This document shows positions 38,441-51,106 of a stretch of DNA of 64,000 nucleotides, piece by piece (position 1 is the stretch's first letter; every line of letters starts with the position of its first letter). The position numbers and the translations under genes were made by a program. The notes beneath the pieces are model-generated. The model was not told the origin of the DNA. It searched no databases and saw only the letters and a list, made by a program, of their open reading frames with translations. Where the stretch lies: positions 13,782,537 through 13,846,536 of the forward strand of contig OZ038532.1 of assembly GCA_964036665.1 (NCBI GenBank), given 5' to 3'. Source of the stretch: Gordius sp. MW1. Taxonomy: Eukaryota; Nematomorpha; Gordioida; Gordea; Gordiidae.

Positions 38441-41400
38441 TATATATTTTTTCATGCTCTTTCACATAGAAATATTTTTACCTCAAAATATTTCACATAT
38501 TTTTCTTTTAACCGTATTCATCCGATGAAAGTTGTCGTTTTCAGACGTGGTTTCGATGATAAAAAGTAAAAATTTATCATAATCAGAAAACTATTATTTT
38601 AAAATCATGATCGCATAGTGCATTTTTGAAAAATTAAGCACTCACGTTGCGATACAACAAACTAATCGCAACAATAAAACGTTGTCTTTTGTCAAAATGA
38701 TAGTTCTCGCAGCTTAAAACCTCTTTTCGGAAGTCAATCGAGGATAATAGGATTCTCAAATTGGCTTACTTTTATATATTTTTTCATGCTCTTTCACATA
38801 GAAATATTTTTACCTCAAAATTTTTCACATATTTTTCTTTCAAACGTATGCATCCGATGAAAGTTGTCGTTACAGACGTGGTTTCGATGATAAAAAGTAA
38901 AAATTTATCATAATCAGAAAACTATTACTTTAAAATCATGATCGCATAGTGCATTTTTGAAAAATTAAGCACTCACGTTGCGATACAACAAACTAATCGC
39001 AACAATAAAACGTTGTCTTTTGTCAAAATGATAGTTCTCGCAGCTTAAAACCTCTTTTCGGAAGTCAATCGAGGATAATAGGATTCTCAAATTGGCTTAC
39101 TTTTATATATTTTTTCATGCTCTTTCACATAGAAATATTTTTACCTCAAAATTTTTCACATATTTTTCTTTCAACCGTATGCATCCGATGAAAGTTGTCG
39201 TTTTCAGACGTGGTTTCGATGATAAAAAGTAAAAATTTATCATAATCAGAAAACTATTACTTTAAAATCATGATCGCATAGTGCATTTTTTAAAAATTAA
39301 GCACTCACGTTGCGATACAACAAACTAATCGCAACAATAAAACGTTGTCTTTTGTCAAAATGATAGTTCTCGCAGCTTAAAACCTCTTTCGGAAGTCAAT
39401 CGAGGATAATAGGATTCTCAAATTGGCTTACTTTTATATATTTTTTCATGCTCTTTCACATAGAATCGAAAAAAATAAATATTCTACCTCAAAATTTTTC
39501 ACATATTTTTCTTTGAACCGTATTCATCCGATGATAGTTGTCGTTTTCAGACGTGGTTTCTATGATCCCAAGTAAAAATTTATCAGAATCAGAGAAATGT
39601 TACTTTGAAATCATGATCGCATAGTGCATTTTTGAATAATTAAACACTCACGTTGCGATACAACAAACTAATCGCAACAATAAAACGTTGTCTTTTGTTA
39701 AAATGAATAGTTCTGGCAGTTTAAAACCTCTTTTCGGAAGTAAATCGAGGATAATAGGATTCTCAAATTAGCTTACTTTTATATATTTTTTCATGCTCTT
39801 TCACATAGAATCGAAAAAAATAAATATTTTTACCTCAAAATTTTTCACATATTTTTCTTTCAACCGTATGCATCCGATGAAAGTTGTCGTTTTCAGACGT
39901 GGTTTCCATGATAAAAAGTAAAAATTTATCAGAATCAGAAAACTATTACTTTAAAATCATGATCGCATAGTGCATTGTTGAAAAATTAAGCACTCACGTT
40001 GCGATACAACAAACTAATAGAAACAATAAAACGTTGTCTTTTGTCAAAATGATAGTTCTCGCAGCTTAAAACCTCTTTTCGGAAGTCAATCGAGGATAAT
40101 AGGATTCTCAAATTGGCTTACTTTTATATATTTTTTCATGCTCTTTCACATAGAAATATTTTTACCTCAAAATTTTTCACATATTTTTCTTTCAACCGTA
40201 TGCATCCGATGAAAGTTGTCGTTTTCAGACGTGGTTTCGAAGATAAAAAGTAAAAATTTATCATAATCAGAAAACTATTACTTTAAAATCATGATCGCAT
40301 AGTGCATTTTTTAAAAATTAAGCACTCACGTTGCGATACAACAAACTAATCGCAACAATAAAACGTTGTCTTTTGTCAAAATGATAGTTCTCGCAGCTTA
40401 AAACCTCTTTCGGAAGTCAATCGAGGATAATAGGATTCTCAAATTGGCTTACTTTTATATATTTTTTCATGCTCTTTCACATAGAATTGAAAAAAATAAA
40501 TATTCTACCTCAAAATTTTTCACATATTTTTCTTTGAACCGTATCCGATGATAGTTGTCGTTTTCAGACGTGGTTTCTATGATCCCAAGTAAAAATTTAT
40601 CAGAATCAGAGAAATGTTACTTTGAAATCATGATCGCATAGTGCATTTTTGAATAATTAAACACTCACGTTGCGATACAACAAACTAATCGCAACAATAA
40701 AACGTTGTCTTTTGTCAAAATGAATAGTTCTGGCAGCTTAAAACCTCTTTTCGGAAGTAAATCGAGGATAATAAGATTCTCAAATTGGCTTACTTTTATA
40801 TATTTTTTCATCATAGAATCGAAAAAAATAAATATTTTTACCTCGAAATTTTTCACATATTTTTCTTTCAACCGTATGCATCCGATGAAAGTTGTCGTTT
40901 TCAGACGTGGTTTCGATGATAAAAAGTAAAAATTTATCAGAATCAGAAAACTATAATTTTAAAATCATGATCGCATAGTGCATTTTTGAAAAATTAAGCA
41001 CTCACGTTGCGATACAACAAACTAATCGCAACAATAAAACGTTGTCTTTTGTCAAAATGATAGTTCTCGCAGCTTAAAACCTCTTTTCGGAAGTCAATCA
41101 AGGATAATAGGATTCTCAAATTGGCTTACTTTTATATATTTTTTCATGCTCTTTCACATAGAAATATTTTTACCTCAAAATTTTTCACATATTTTTCTTT
41201 TAACCGTATTCATCCGATGAAAGTTGTCGTTTTCAGACGTGGTTTCGATGATAAAAAGTAAAAATTTATCAGAATCAGAAAACTATTACTTTAAAATCAT
41301 GATCGCATAGTGCATTTTTGAAAAATTAAGCACTCACGTTGCGATACAACAAACTAATCGCAACAATAAAACGTTGTCTTTTGTCAAAATGATAGTTCTC

Positions 41401-41520
41401 GCAGCTTAAAACCTCTTTTCGGAAGTCAATCGAGGATAATAGGATTCTCAAATTGGCTTACTTTTATATATTTTTTCATGCTCTTTCACATAGAAATATT
41501 TTTACCTCAAAATTTTCACA
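38440..41520 (+). repeat. Patch of short monomers sharing a 13-bp deletion
   Basis: Six monomers have 'cacatagaaatattttt' where others have 'cacatagaattgaaaaaaa' followed by 'taaatattttt', a loss of 13 bases from the A-tract region (about 38466, 38803, 39130, 40150, 41158 and 41495). Their monomer length drops to about 330 bp. One nearby monomer has a 9-base loss at about 40810 and another a 4-base loss at about 40543. The deletion state is interrupted by full-length monomers, so it spread by conversion or exchange. Confidence 0.85.
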
Positions 41521-44500
41521 TATTTTTCTTTTAACCGTATTCATCCGATGAAAGTTGTCGTTTTCAGACGTGGTTTCGATGATAAAAAGTAAAAATTTAT
41601 CAGAATCAGAAAACTATTACTTTGAAATCATGATCGCATAGAGCCATTTTCAAAAATTAAGCATCACGTTGCGATACAACAAACTAATCGCAACAATAAA
41701 ACGTTGTCTTTTGTCAAAATGATAATTCTCGCAGCTTAAAACCTCTTTTCGGAAGTCAATCGATAATAATAGGATTCTCAAATTGGCTTACTTTTATATA
41801 TTTTTTCATGCTCTTTCACATAAAATCGAAAAAAATAAATATTTTTACCTCAAAATTTTTCACATATTTTTCTTTCAACCGTATGCATCCGATGAAAGTT
41901 GTCGTTTTCAGACGTGGTTTCGATGATAAAAAGTAAAAATTTATTAGAATCAGAAAACTATTACTTTGAAATCATGATCGCATAGAGCCATTTTCAAAAA
42001 TTAAGCATCACGTTGCGATACAACAAACTAATCGCAACAATAAAACGTTGTCTTTTGTCAAAATGAATAGTTCTGGCAGCTTAAAACCTCTTTTCGGAAG
42101 TAAATCGAGGAAAATAGGATTCTCAAATTGGCTTACTTTTATGTATTTTTTCATGCTCTTTCACATAGAATCGAAAAAAATAAATATTATTACCTCAAAA
42201 TTTTTGACATATTTTTCTTTCAACCGTATGCATCCGATGAAAGTTGTCGTTTTCAGACGTGGTATCCGTGATAAAAAGTAAAAATTTATCAGAATCAGAA
42301 AACTATTACTTTAAAATCATGATCGCATAGTGCATTTTTGAAAAATTAAGCACTCACGTTGCGATACAACAAACTAATCGCAACAATAAAACGTTGTCTT
42401 TTGTCAAAATGATTGTTCTCGCAGCTTAAAACCTCTTTTCGGAAGTCAATCGAGGATAATAGGATTCTCAAATTGGCTTACTTTTATATATTTTTTCATG
42501 CTCTTTCACAGAGAATTGAAAAAAATAAATATTTTTACCTCAAAATTTATCACATATTTTTCTTTGAACCGTATTCATCCGATGAAAGTTGTCGTTTTCA
42601 GACGTGGTTTCCATGATAAAAAGTAAAAATTTATCAGAATCTGAAAACTATTACTTTGAAATCATGATCGCATAGAGCCATTTTCAAAAATTAAGCATCA
42701 CGTTGCGATACAACAAACTAATCGCAACAATAAAACGTTGTCTTTTGTCAAAATGATAATTCTCGCAGCTTAAAACCTCTTTTCGGAAGTCAATCGAGGA
42801 TAATAGGATTCTCAAATTGGCTTACTTTTATATATTTTTTCATGCTCTTTCACATAGAATTGAAAAAAATAAATATTTTTGCCTCAAAATTTTTCACATA
42901 TTTTTCTTTGAACCGTATTCATCCGATGAAAGTTGTCGTTTTCAGACGTGGTTTCTATGATCCCAAGTAAAAATTTATCAGAATCTGAAAACTATTACTT
43001 TGAAATCATGATCGCATAGAGCCATTTTCAAAAATTAAGCATCACGTTGCGATACAACAAACTAATCGCAACAATAAAACGTTGTCTTTTGTCAAAATGA
43101 ATAGTTCTGGCAGCTTAAAACCTCTTTTCGGAAATAAATCGAGGATAATAGGATTCTCCAATTGGCTTACTTTTATGTATTTTTTCATGCTCTTTCACAT
43201 AGAATCGAAAAAAATAAATATTTTTACCTCAAAATTTTTCACATATTTTTCTTTCAACCGTATGCATCCGATGAAAGTTGTCGTTTTCAGACGTGGTATC
43301 CATGATAAAAAGTAAAAATTTATCAGTGAAAACTATTACTTTGAAATCATGATCGCATAGAGCCATTTTCAAAAATTATGCATCACGTTGCGATACAACA
43401 AACTAATCGCAACAATAAATCGTTGTCTTTTGTCAAAATGATAGTTCTCGCAGCTTAAAACCTCTTTTCGGAAGTAAATAGAGGATAATAGGATTCTCAA
43501 ATTGGCTTACTTACATATATTTTTTTATGCTCTTTCATATAGAATCGAAAAAAATAAATATTTTTACCTCAAAATTTTTCACATATTTTTCTTTCAAGCG
43601 TATGCATCCGATGAAAGTTGTCGTTTTCAGACGTGGTTTCCATGATAAAAAGTAAAAATTTATCAGAATCTGAAAACTATTACTTTGAAATCATGATCGC
43701 ATAGAGCCATTTTCAAAAATTAAGCATCACGTTGCGATACAACAAACTAATCGCAACAATAAAACGTTGTCTTTTGTCAAAATGATAATTCTCGCAGCTT
43801 ACAACCTCTTTTCGGAAGTCAATCGAGGATAATAGGATTCTCAAATTGGCTTACTTTTATATATTTTTTCATGCAGTTTCACATAGAATCGAAAAAAATA
43901 AATATTTTTACCTCAAAATTTTTCACATATTTTTCTTTGAACCGTATTCATCCGATGAAAGTTGTCGTTTTCAGACGTGGTTTCTATGATCCCAAGTAAA
44001 AATTTATCAGAATCTAAAAACTATTACTTTGAAATCATAATCGCATAGAGCAGTTTACAAAAATTCAGCACTCACGTTGCGATACAACAAACTAATCGCA
44101 ACAATAAAACGTTGTCTTTTGTCGAATAGTTCTGGCAGCATAAAACCTCTTTTCGGAAGTAAATCGACGATAATAGGATTCTCAAATTGGCTTACTTTTA
44201 TATATTTTTTCATGCTCTTTCACATAGAATTGAAAAAAATAAATATTTTTACCTCAAAATTTTTCACATATTTTTCTTTCAACCGTATGCATCCGATGAA
44301 AGTTGTCGTTTTCAGAGGTGGTTTCTATGATCCCAAGTAAAAATTTATCAGAATCTAAAAACTACTACTTTAAAATCATGATCGCATAGTGCATTTTTGA
44401 AAAATTAAGCACTCACGTTGCGATCAAACTAATCGCAACAATAAAACGTTGTCTTTTGTCAAATGATAGTTCTCGCAGCTTAAAACCTCTTTTCGGAAGT

Positions 44501-46313
44501 CAATCGAGGATAATAGGATTCTCAAATTGGCTTAATATATTTTTTCATGCTCTTTCACATAGAATCGAAAAAAATAAATATTTTTACCTCAAAATCTTTC
44601 ACATATTTTTCTTTGAACCGTATTCATCCGATGATAGTTGTCGTTTTCAGACGTGGTTTCTATGATCCCAAGTAAAAATTTATCAGAATCAGAGAAATGT
44701 TACTTTGAAATCATGATCGCATAGTGCATTTTTGAATAATTAAACACTCACGTTGCGATACAACAAACTAATCGCAACAATAAAACGTTGTCTTTTGTCA
44801 AAATGAATAGTTCTGGCAGCTTAAAACCTCTTTTCGGAAGTAAATCGAGGATAATAGGATTCTCAAATTGGCTTACTTTTATATATTTTTTCATGCTCTT
44901 TCACAATCGAAAAAAATAAATATTTTTACCTCAAAATTTTTCACATATTTTTCTTTCAACCGTATGAATCCGATGAAAGTTGTCGTTTTCAGACGTGGTT
45001 TCCATAATAAAAAGTAAAAATTTATCAGTGAAAACTATTACTTTGAAATCATGATCGCATAGAGCCATTTTCAAAAATTAAGCATCACGTTGCGATACAA
45101 CAAACTAATCGCAACAATAAATCGTTGTCTTTTGTCAAAATGATAGTTCTCGCAGCTTAAAACCTCTTTTCGGAAGAAAATCGAGGATAATAGGATTCTC
45201 AAATTGGCTTACTTTTATGTATTTTTTCATGCTCTTTCACATAGAATCGAAAAAAATAAATATTTTTACCTCAAAATTTTTCACATATTTTTCTTTCAAC
45301 CGTATGCATCCGATGAAAGTTGTCGTTTTCAGACGTGGTATCCATGATAAAAAGTAAAAATTTATCAGTGAAAACTATTACTTTGAAATCATGATCGCAT
45401 AGAGCCATTTTCAAAAATTATGCATCACGTTGCGATACAACAAACTAATCGCAACAATAAATCGTTGTCTTTTGTCAAAATGATAGTTCTCGCAGCTTAA
45501 AACCTCTTTTCGGAAGTAAATAGAGGATAATAGGATTCTCAAATTGGCTTACTTACATATATTTTTTTATGCTCTTTCATATAGAATCGAAAAAAATAAA
45601 TATTTTTACCTCAAAATTTTTCACATATTTTTCTTTCAAGCGTATGCATCCGATGAAAGTTGTCGTTTTCAGACGTGGTTTCCATGATAAAAAGTAAAAA
45701 TTTATCAGAATCTGAAAACTATTACTTTGAAATCATGATCGCATAGAGCCATTTTCAAAAATTAAGCATCACGTTGCGATACAACAAACTAATCGCAACA
45801 ATAAAACGTTGTCTTTTGTCAAAATGATAATTCTCGCAGCTTACAACCTCTTTTCGGAAGTCAATCGAGGATAATAGGATTCTCAAATTGGCTTACTTTT
45901 ATATATTTTTTCATGCTCTTTCACATAGAATTGAAAAAAATAAATATTTTTGCCTCAAAATTTTTCACATATTTTTCTTTGAACCGTATTCATCCGATGA
46001 AAGTTGTCGTTTTCAGACGTGGTTTCTATGATCCCAAGTAAAAATTTATCAGAATCTGAAAACTATTACTTTGAAATCATGATCGCATAGAGCCATTTTC
46101 AAAAATTAAGCATCACGTTGCGATACAACAAACTAATCGCAACAATAAAACGTTGTCTTTTGTCAAAATGATAATTCTCGCAGCTTACAACCTCTTTTCG
46201 GAAGTCAATCGAGGATAATAGGATTCTCAAATTGGCTTACTTTTATATATTTTTTCATGCTCTTTCACATAGAATTGAAAAAAATAAATATTTTTGCCTC
46301 AAAATTTTTCACA
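41521..46313 (+). repeat. 14-monomer higher-order repeat, copy 1 (4793 bp)
   Basis: First copy of a 4793-bp unit of 14 monomers. Immediately to the left the monomer belongs to the short-deletion form; from 'tatttttcttttaaccg' at 41521 onward the sequence matches 46314 onward at a fixed offset. Diagnostic variants include 'cgtggtatccgtgat', 'attgttctcgcag', 'gattctccaattgg', 'ttttcatgcagtttc', 'gttgcgatcaaactaatcg' and 'ggcttaatatattttt'. The unit contains an internal 0.7-kb duplication (43163-43873 and 45205-45915). Confidence 0.93.
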
Positions 46314-49300
46314 TATTTTTCTTTTAACCGTATTCATCCGATGAAAGTTGTCGTTTTCAGACGTGGTTTCGATGATAAAAAGTAAAAATTTATCAGAATC
46401 AGAAAACTATTACTTTGAAATCATGATCGCATAGAGCCATTTTCAAAAATTAAGCATCACGTTGCGATACAACAAACTAATCGCAACAATAAAACGTTGT
46501 CTTTTGTCAAAATGATAATTCTCGCAGCTTAAAACCTCTTTTCGGAAGTCAATCGATAATAATAGGATTCTCAAATTGGCTTACTTTTATATATTTTTTC
46601 ATGCTCTTTCACATAAAATCGAAAAAAATAAATATTTTTACCTCAAAATTTTTCACATATTTTTCTTTCAACCGTATGCATCCGATGAAAGTTGTCGTTT
46701 TCAGACGTGGTTTCGATGATAAAAAGTAAAAATTTATTAGAATCAGAAAACTATTACTTTGAAATCATGATCGCATAGAGCCATTTTCAAAAATTAAGCA
46801 TCACGTTGCGATACAACAAACTAATCGCAACAATAAAACGTTGTCTTTTGTCAAAATGAATAGTTCTGGCAGCTTAAAACCTCTTTTCGGAAGTAAATCG
46901 AGGAAAATAGGATTCTCAAATTGGCTTACTTTTATGTATTTTTTCATGCTCTTTCACATAGAATCGAAAAAAATAAATATTATTACCTCAAAATTTTTGA
47001 CATATTTTTCTTTCAACCGTATGCATCCGATGAAAGTTGTCGTTTTCAGACGTGGTATCCGTGATAAAAAGTAAAAATTTATCAGAATCAGAAAACTATT
47101 ACTTTAAAATCATGATCGCATAGTGCATTTTTGAAAAATTAAGCACTCACGTTGCGATACAACAAACTAATCGCAACAATAAAACGTTGTCTTTTGTCAA
47201 AATGATTGTTCTCGCAGCTTAAAACCTCTTTTCGGAAGTCAATCGAGGATAATAGGATTCTCAAATTGGCTTACTTTTATATATTTTTTCATGCTCTTTC
47301 ACAGAGAATTGAAAAAAATAAATATTTTTACCTCAAAATTTATCACATATTTTTCTTTGAACCGTATTCATCCGATGAAAGTTGTCGTTTTCAGACGTGG
47401 TTTCCATGATAAAAAGTAAAAATTTATCAGAATCTGAAAACTATTACTTTGAAATCATGATCGCATAGAGCCATTTTCAAAAATTAAGCATCACGTTGCG
47501 ATACAACAAACTAATCGCAACAATAAAACGTTGTCTTTTGTCAAAATGATAATTCTCGCAGATTAAAACCTCTTTTCGGAAGTCAATCGAGGATAATAGG
47601 ATTCTCAAATTGGCTTACTTTTATATATTTTTTCATGCTCTTTCACATAGAATTGAAAAAAATAAATATTTTTGCCTCAAAATTTTTCACATATTTTTCT
47701 TTGAACCGTATTCATCCGATGAAAGTTGTCGTTTTCAGACGTGGTTTCTATGATCCCAAGTAAAAATTTATCAGAATCTGAAAACTATTACTTTGAAATC
47801 ATGATCGCATAGAGCCATTTTCAAAAATTAAGCATCACGTTGCGATACAACAAACTAATCGCAACAATAAAACGTTGTCTTTTGTCAAAATGAATAGTTC
47901 TGGCAGCTTAAAACCTCTTTTCGGAAATAAATCGAGGATAATAGGATTCTCCAATTGGCTTACTTTTATGTATTTTTTCATGCTCTTTCACATAGAATCG
48001 AAAAAAATAAATATTTTTACCTCAAAATTTTTCACATATTTTTCTTTCAACCGTATGCATCCGATGAAAGTTGTCGTTTTCAGACGTGGTATCCATGATA
48101 AAAAGTAAAAATTTATCAGTGAAAACTATTACTTTGAAATCATGATCGCATAGAGCCATTTTCAAAAATTATGCATCACGTTGCGATACAACAAACTAAT
48201 CGCAACAATAAATCGTTGTCTTTTGTCAAAATGATAGTTCTCGCAGCTTAAAACCTCTTTTCGGAAGTAAATAGAGGATAATAGGATTCTCAAATTGGCT
48301 TACTTACATATATTTTTTTATGCTCTTTCATATAGAATCGAAAAAAATAAATATTTTTACCTCAAAATTTTTCACATATTTTTCTTTCAAGCGTATGCAT
48401 CCGATGAAAGTTGTCGTTTTCAGACGTGGTTTCCATGATAAAAAGTAAAAATTTATCAGAATCTGAAAACTATTACTTTGAAATCATGATCGCATAGAGC
48501 CATTTTCAAAAATTAAGCATCACGTTGCGATACAACAAACTAATCGCAACAATAAAACGTTGTCTTTTGTCAAAATGATAATTCTCGCAGCTTACAACCT
48601 CTTTTCGGAAGTCAATCGAGGATAATAGGATTCTCAAATTGGCTTACTTTTATATATTTTTTCATGCAGTTTCACATAGAATCGAAAAAAATAAATATTT
48701 TTACCTCAAAATTTTTCACATATTTTTCTTTGAACCGTATTCATCCGATGAAAGTTGTCGTTTTCAGACGTGGTTTCTATGATCCCAAGTAAAAATTTAT
48801 CAGAATCTAAAAACTATTACTTTGAAATCATAATCGCATAGAGCAGTTTACAAAAATTCAGCACTCACGTTGCGATACAACAAACTAATCGCAACAATAA
48901 AACGTTGTCTTTTGTCGAATAGTTCTGGCAGCATAAAACCTCTTTTCGGAAGTAAATCGACGATAATAGGATTCTCAAATTGGCTTACTTTTATATATTT
49001 TTTCATGCTCTTTCACATAGAATTGAAAAAAATAAATATTTTTACCTCAAAATTTTTCACATATTTTTCTTTCAACCGTATGCATCCGATGAAAGTTGTC
49101 GTTTTCAGAGGTGGTTTCTATGATCCCAAGTAAAAATTTATCAGAATCTAAAAACTACTACTTTAAAATCATGATCGCATAGTGCATTTTTGAAAAATTA
49201 AGCACTCACGTTGCGATCAAACTAATCGCAACAATAAAACGTTGTCTTTTGTCAAATGATAGTTCTCGCAGCTTAAAACCTCTTTTCGGAAGTCAATCGA

Positions 49301-51106
49301 GGATAATAGGATTCTCAAATTGGCTTAATATATTTTTTCATGCTCTTTCACATAGAATCGAAAAAAATAAATATTTTTACCTCAAAATCTTTCACATATT
49401 TTTCTTTGAACCGTATTCATCCGATGATAGTTGTCGTTTTCAGACGTGGTTTCTATGATCCCAAGTAAAAATTTATCAGAATCAGAGAAATGTTACTTTG
49501 AAATCATGATCGCATAGTGCATTTTTGAATAATTAAACACTCACGTTGCGATACAACAAACTAATCGCAACAATAAAACGTTGTCTTTTGTCAAAATGAA
49601 TAGTTCTGGCAGCTTAAAACCTCTTTTCGGAAGTAAATCGAGGATAATAGGATTCTCAAATTGGCTTACTTTTATATATTTTTTCATGCTCTTTCACAAT
49701 CGAAAAAAATAAATATTTTTACCTCAAAATTTTTCACATATTTTTCTTTCAACCGTATGAATCCGATGAAAGTTGTCGTTTTCAGACGTGGTTTCCATAA
49801 TAAAAAGTAAAAATTTATCAGTGAAAACTATTACTTTGAAATCATGATCGCATAGAGCCATTTTCAAAAATTAAGCATCACGTTGCGATACAACAAACTA
49901 ATCGCAACAATAAATCGTTGTCTTTTGTCAAAATGATAGTTCTCGCAGCTTAAAACCTCTTTTCGGAAGAAAATCGAGGATAATAGGATTCTCAAATTGG
50001 CTTACTTTTATGTATTTTTTCATGCTCTTTCACATAGAATCGAAAAAAATAAATATTTTTACCTCAAAATTTTTCACATATTTTTCTTTCAACCGTATGC
50101 ATCCGATGAAAGTTGTCGTTTTCAGACGTGGTATCCATGATAAAAAGTAAAAATTTATCAGTGAAAACTATTACTTTGAAATCATGATCGCATAGAGCCA
50201 TTTTCAAAAATTATGCATCACGTTGCGATACAACAAACTAATCGCAACAATAAATCGTTGTCTTTTGTCAAAATGATAGTTCTCGCAGCTTAAAACCTCT
50301 TTTCGGAAGTAAATAGAGGATAATAGGATTCTCAAATTGGCTTACTTACATATATTTTTTTATGCTCTTTCATATAGAATCGAAAAAAATAAATATTTTT
50401 ACCTCAAAATTTTTCACATATTTTTCTTTCAAGCGTATGCATCCGATGAAAGTTGTCGTTTTCAGACGTGGTTTCCATGATAAAAAGTAAAAATTTATCA
50501 GAATCTGAAAACTATTACTTTGAAATCATGATCGCATAGAGCCATTTTCAAAAATTAAGCATCACGTTGCGATACAACAAACTAATCGCAACAATAAAAC
50601 GTTGTCTTTTGTCAAAATGATAATTCTCGCAGCTTACAACCTCTTTTCGGAAGTCAATCGAGGATAATAGGATTCTCAAATTGGCTTACTTTTATATATT
50701 TTTTCATGCTCTTTCACATAGAATTGAAAAAAATAAATATTTTTGCCTCAAAATTTTTCACATATTTTTCTTTGAACCGTATTCATCCGATGAAAGTTGT
50801 CGTTTTCAGACGTGGTTTCTATGATCCCAAGTAAAAATTTATCAGAATCTGAAAACTATTACTTTGAAATCATGATCGCATAGAGCCATTTTCAAAAATT
50901 AAGCATCACGTTGCGATACAACAAACTAATCGCAACAATAAAACGTTGTCTTTTGTCAAAATGATAATTCTCGCAGCTTACAACCTCTTTTCGGAAGTCA
51001 ATCGAGGATAATAGGATTCTCAAATTGGCTTACTTTTATATATTTTTTCATGCTCTTTCACATAGAATTGAAAAAAATAAATATTTTTGCCTCAAAATTT
51101 TTCACA
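46314..51106 (+). repeat. 14-monomer higher-order repeat, copy 2 (4793 bp)
   Basis: Matches copy 1 base for base wherever I compared them, with no net indel. The only difference I found is at 47562 ('gcagattaaaacc' in place of 'gcagcttaaaacc'); copies 1 and 3 share the common base there. Confidence 0.93.

Noticed and set aside
31378-40871. Minus-strand open frames of 60-68 codons (31378-31560, 37922-38116, 40665-40871)
   Set aside because: They are antisense shadows of the monomer, present only where local indels remove stops.
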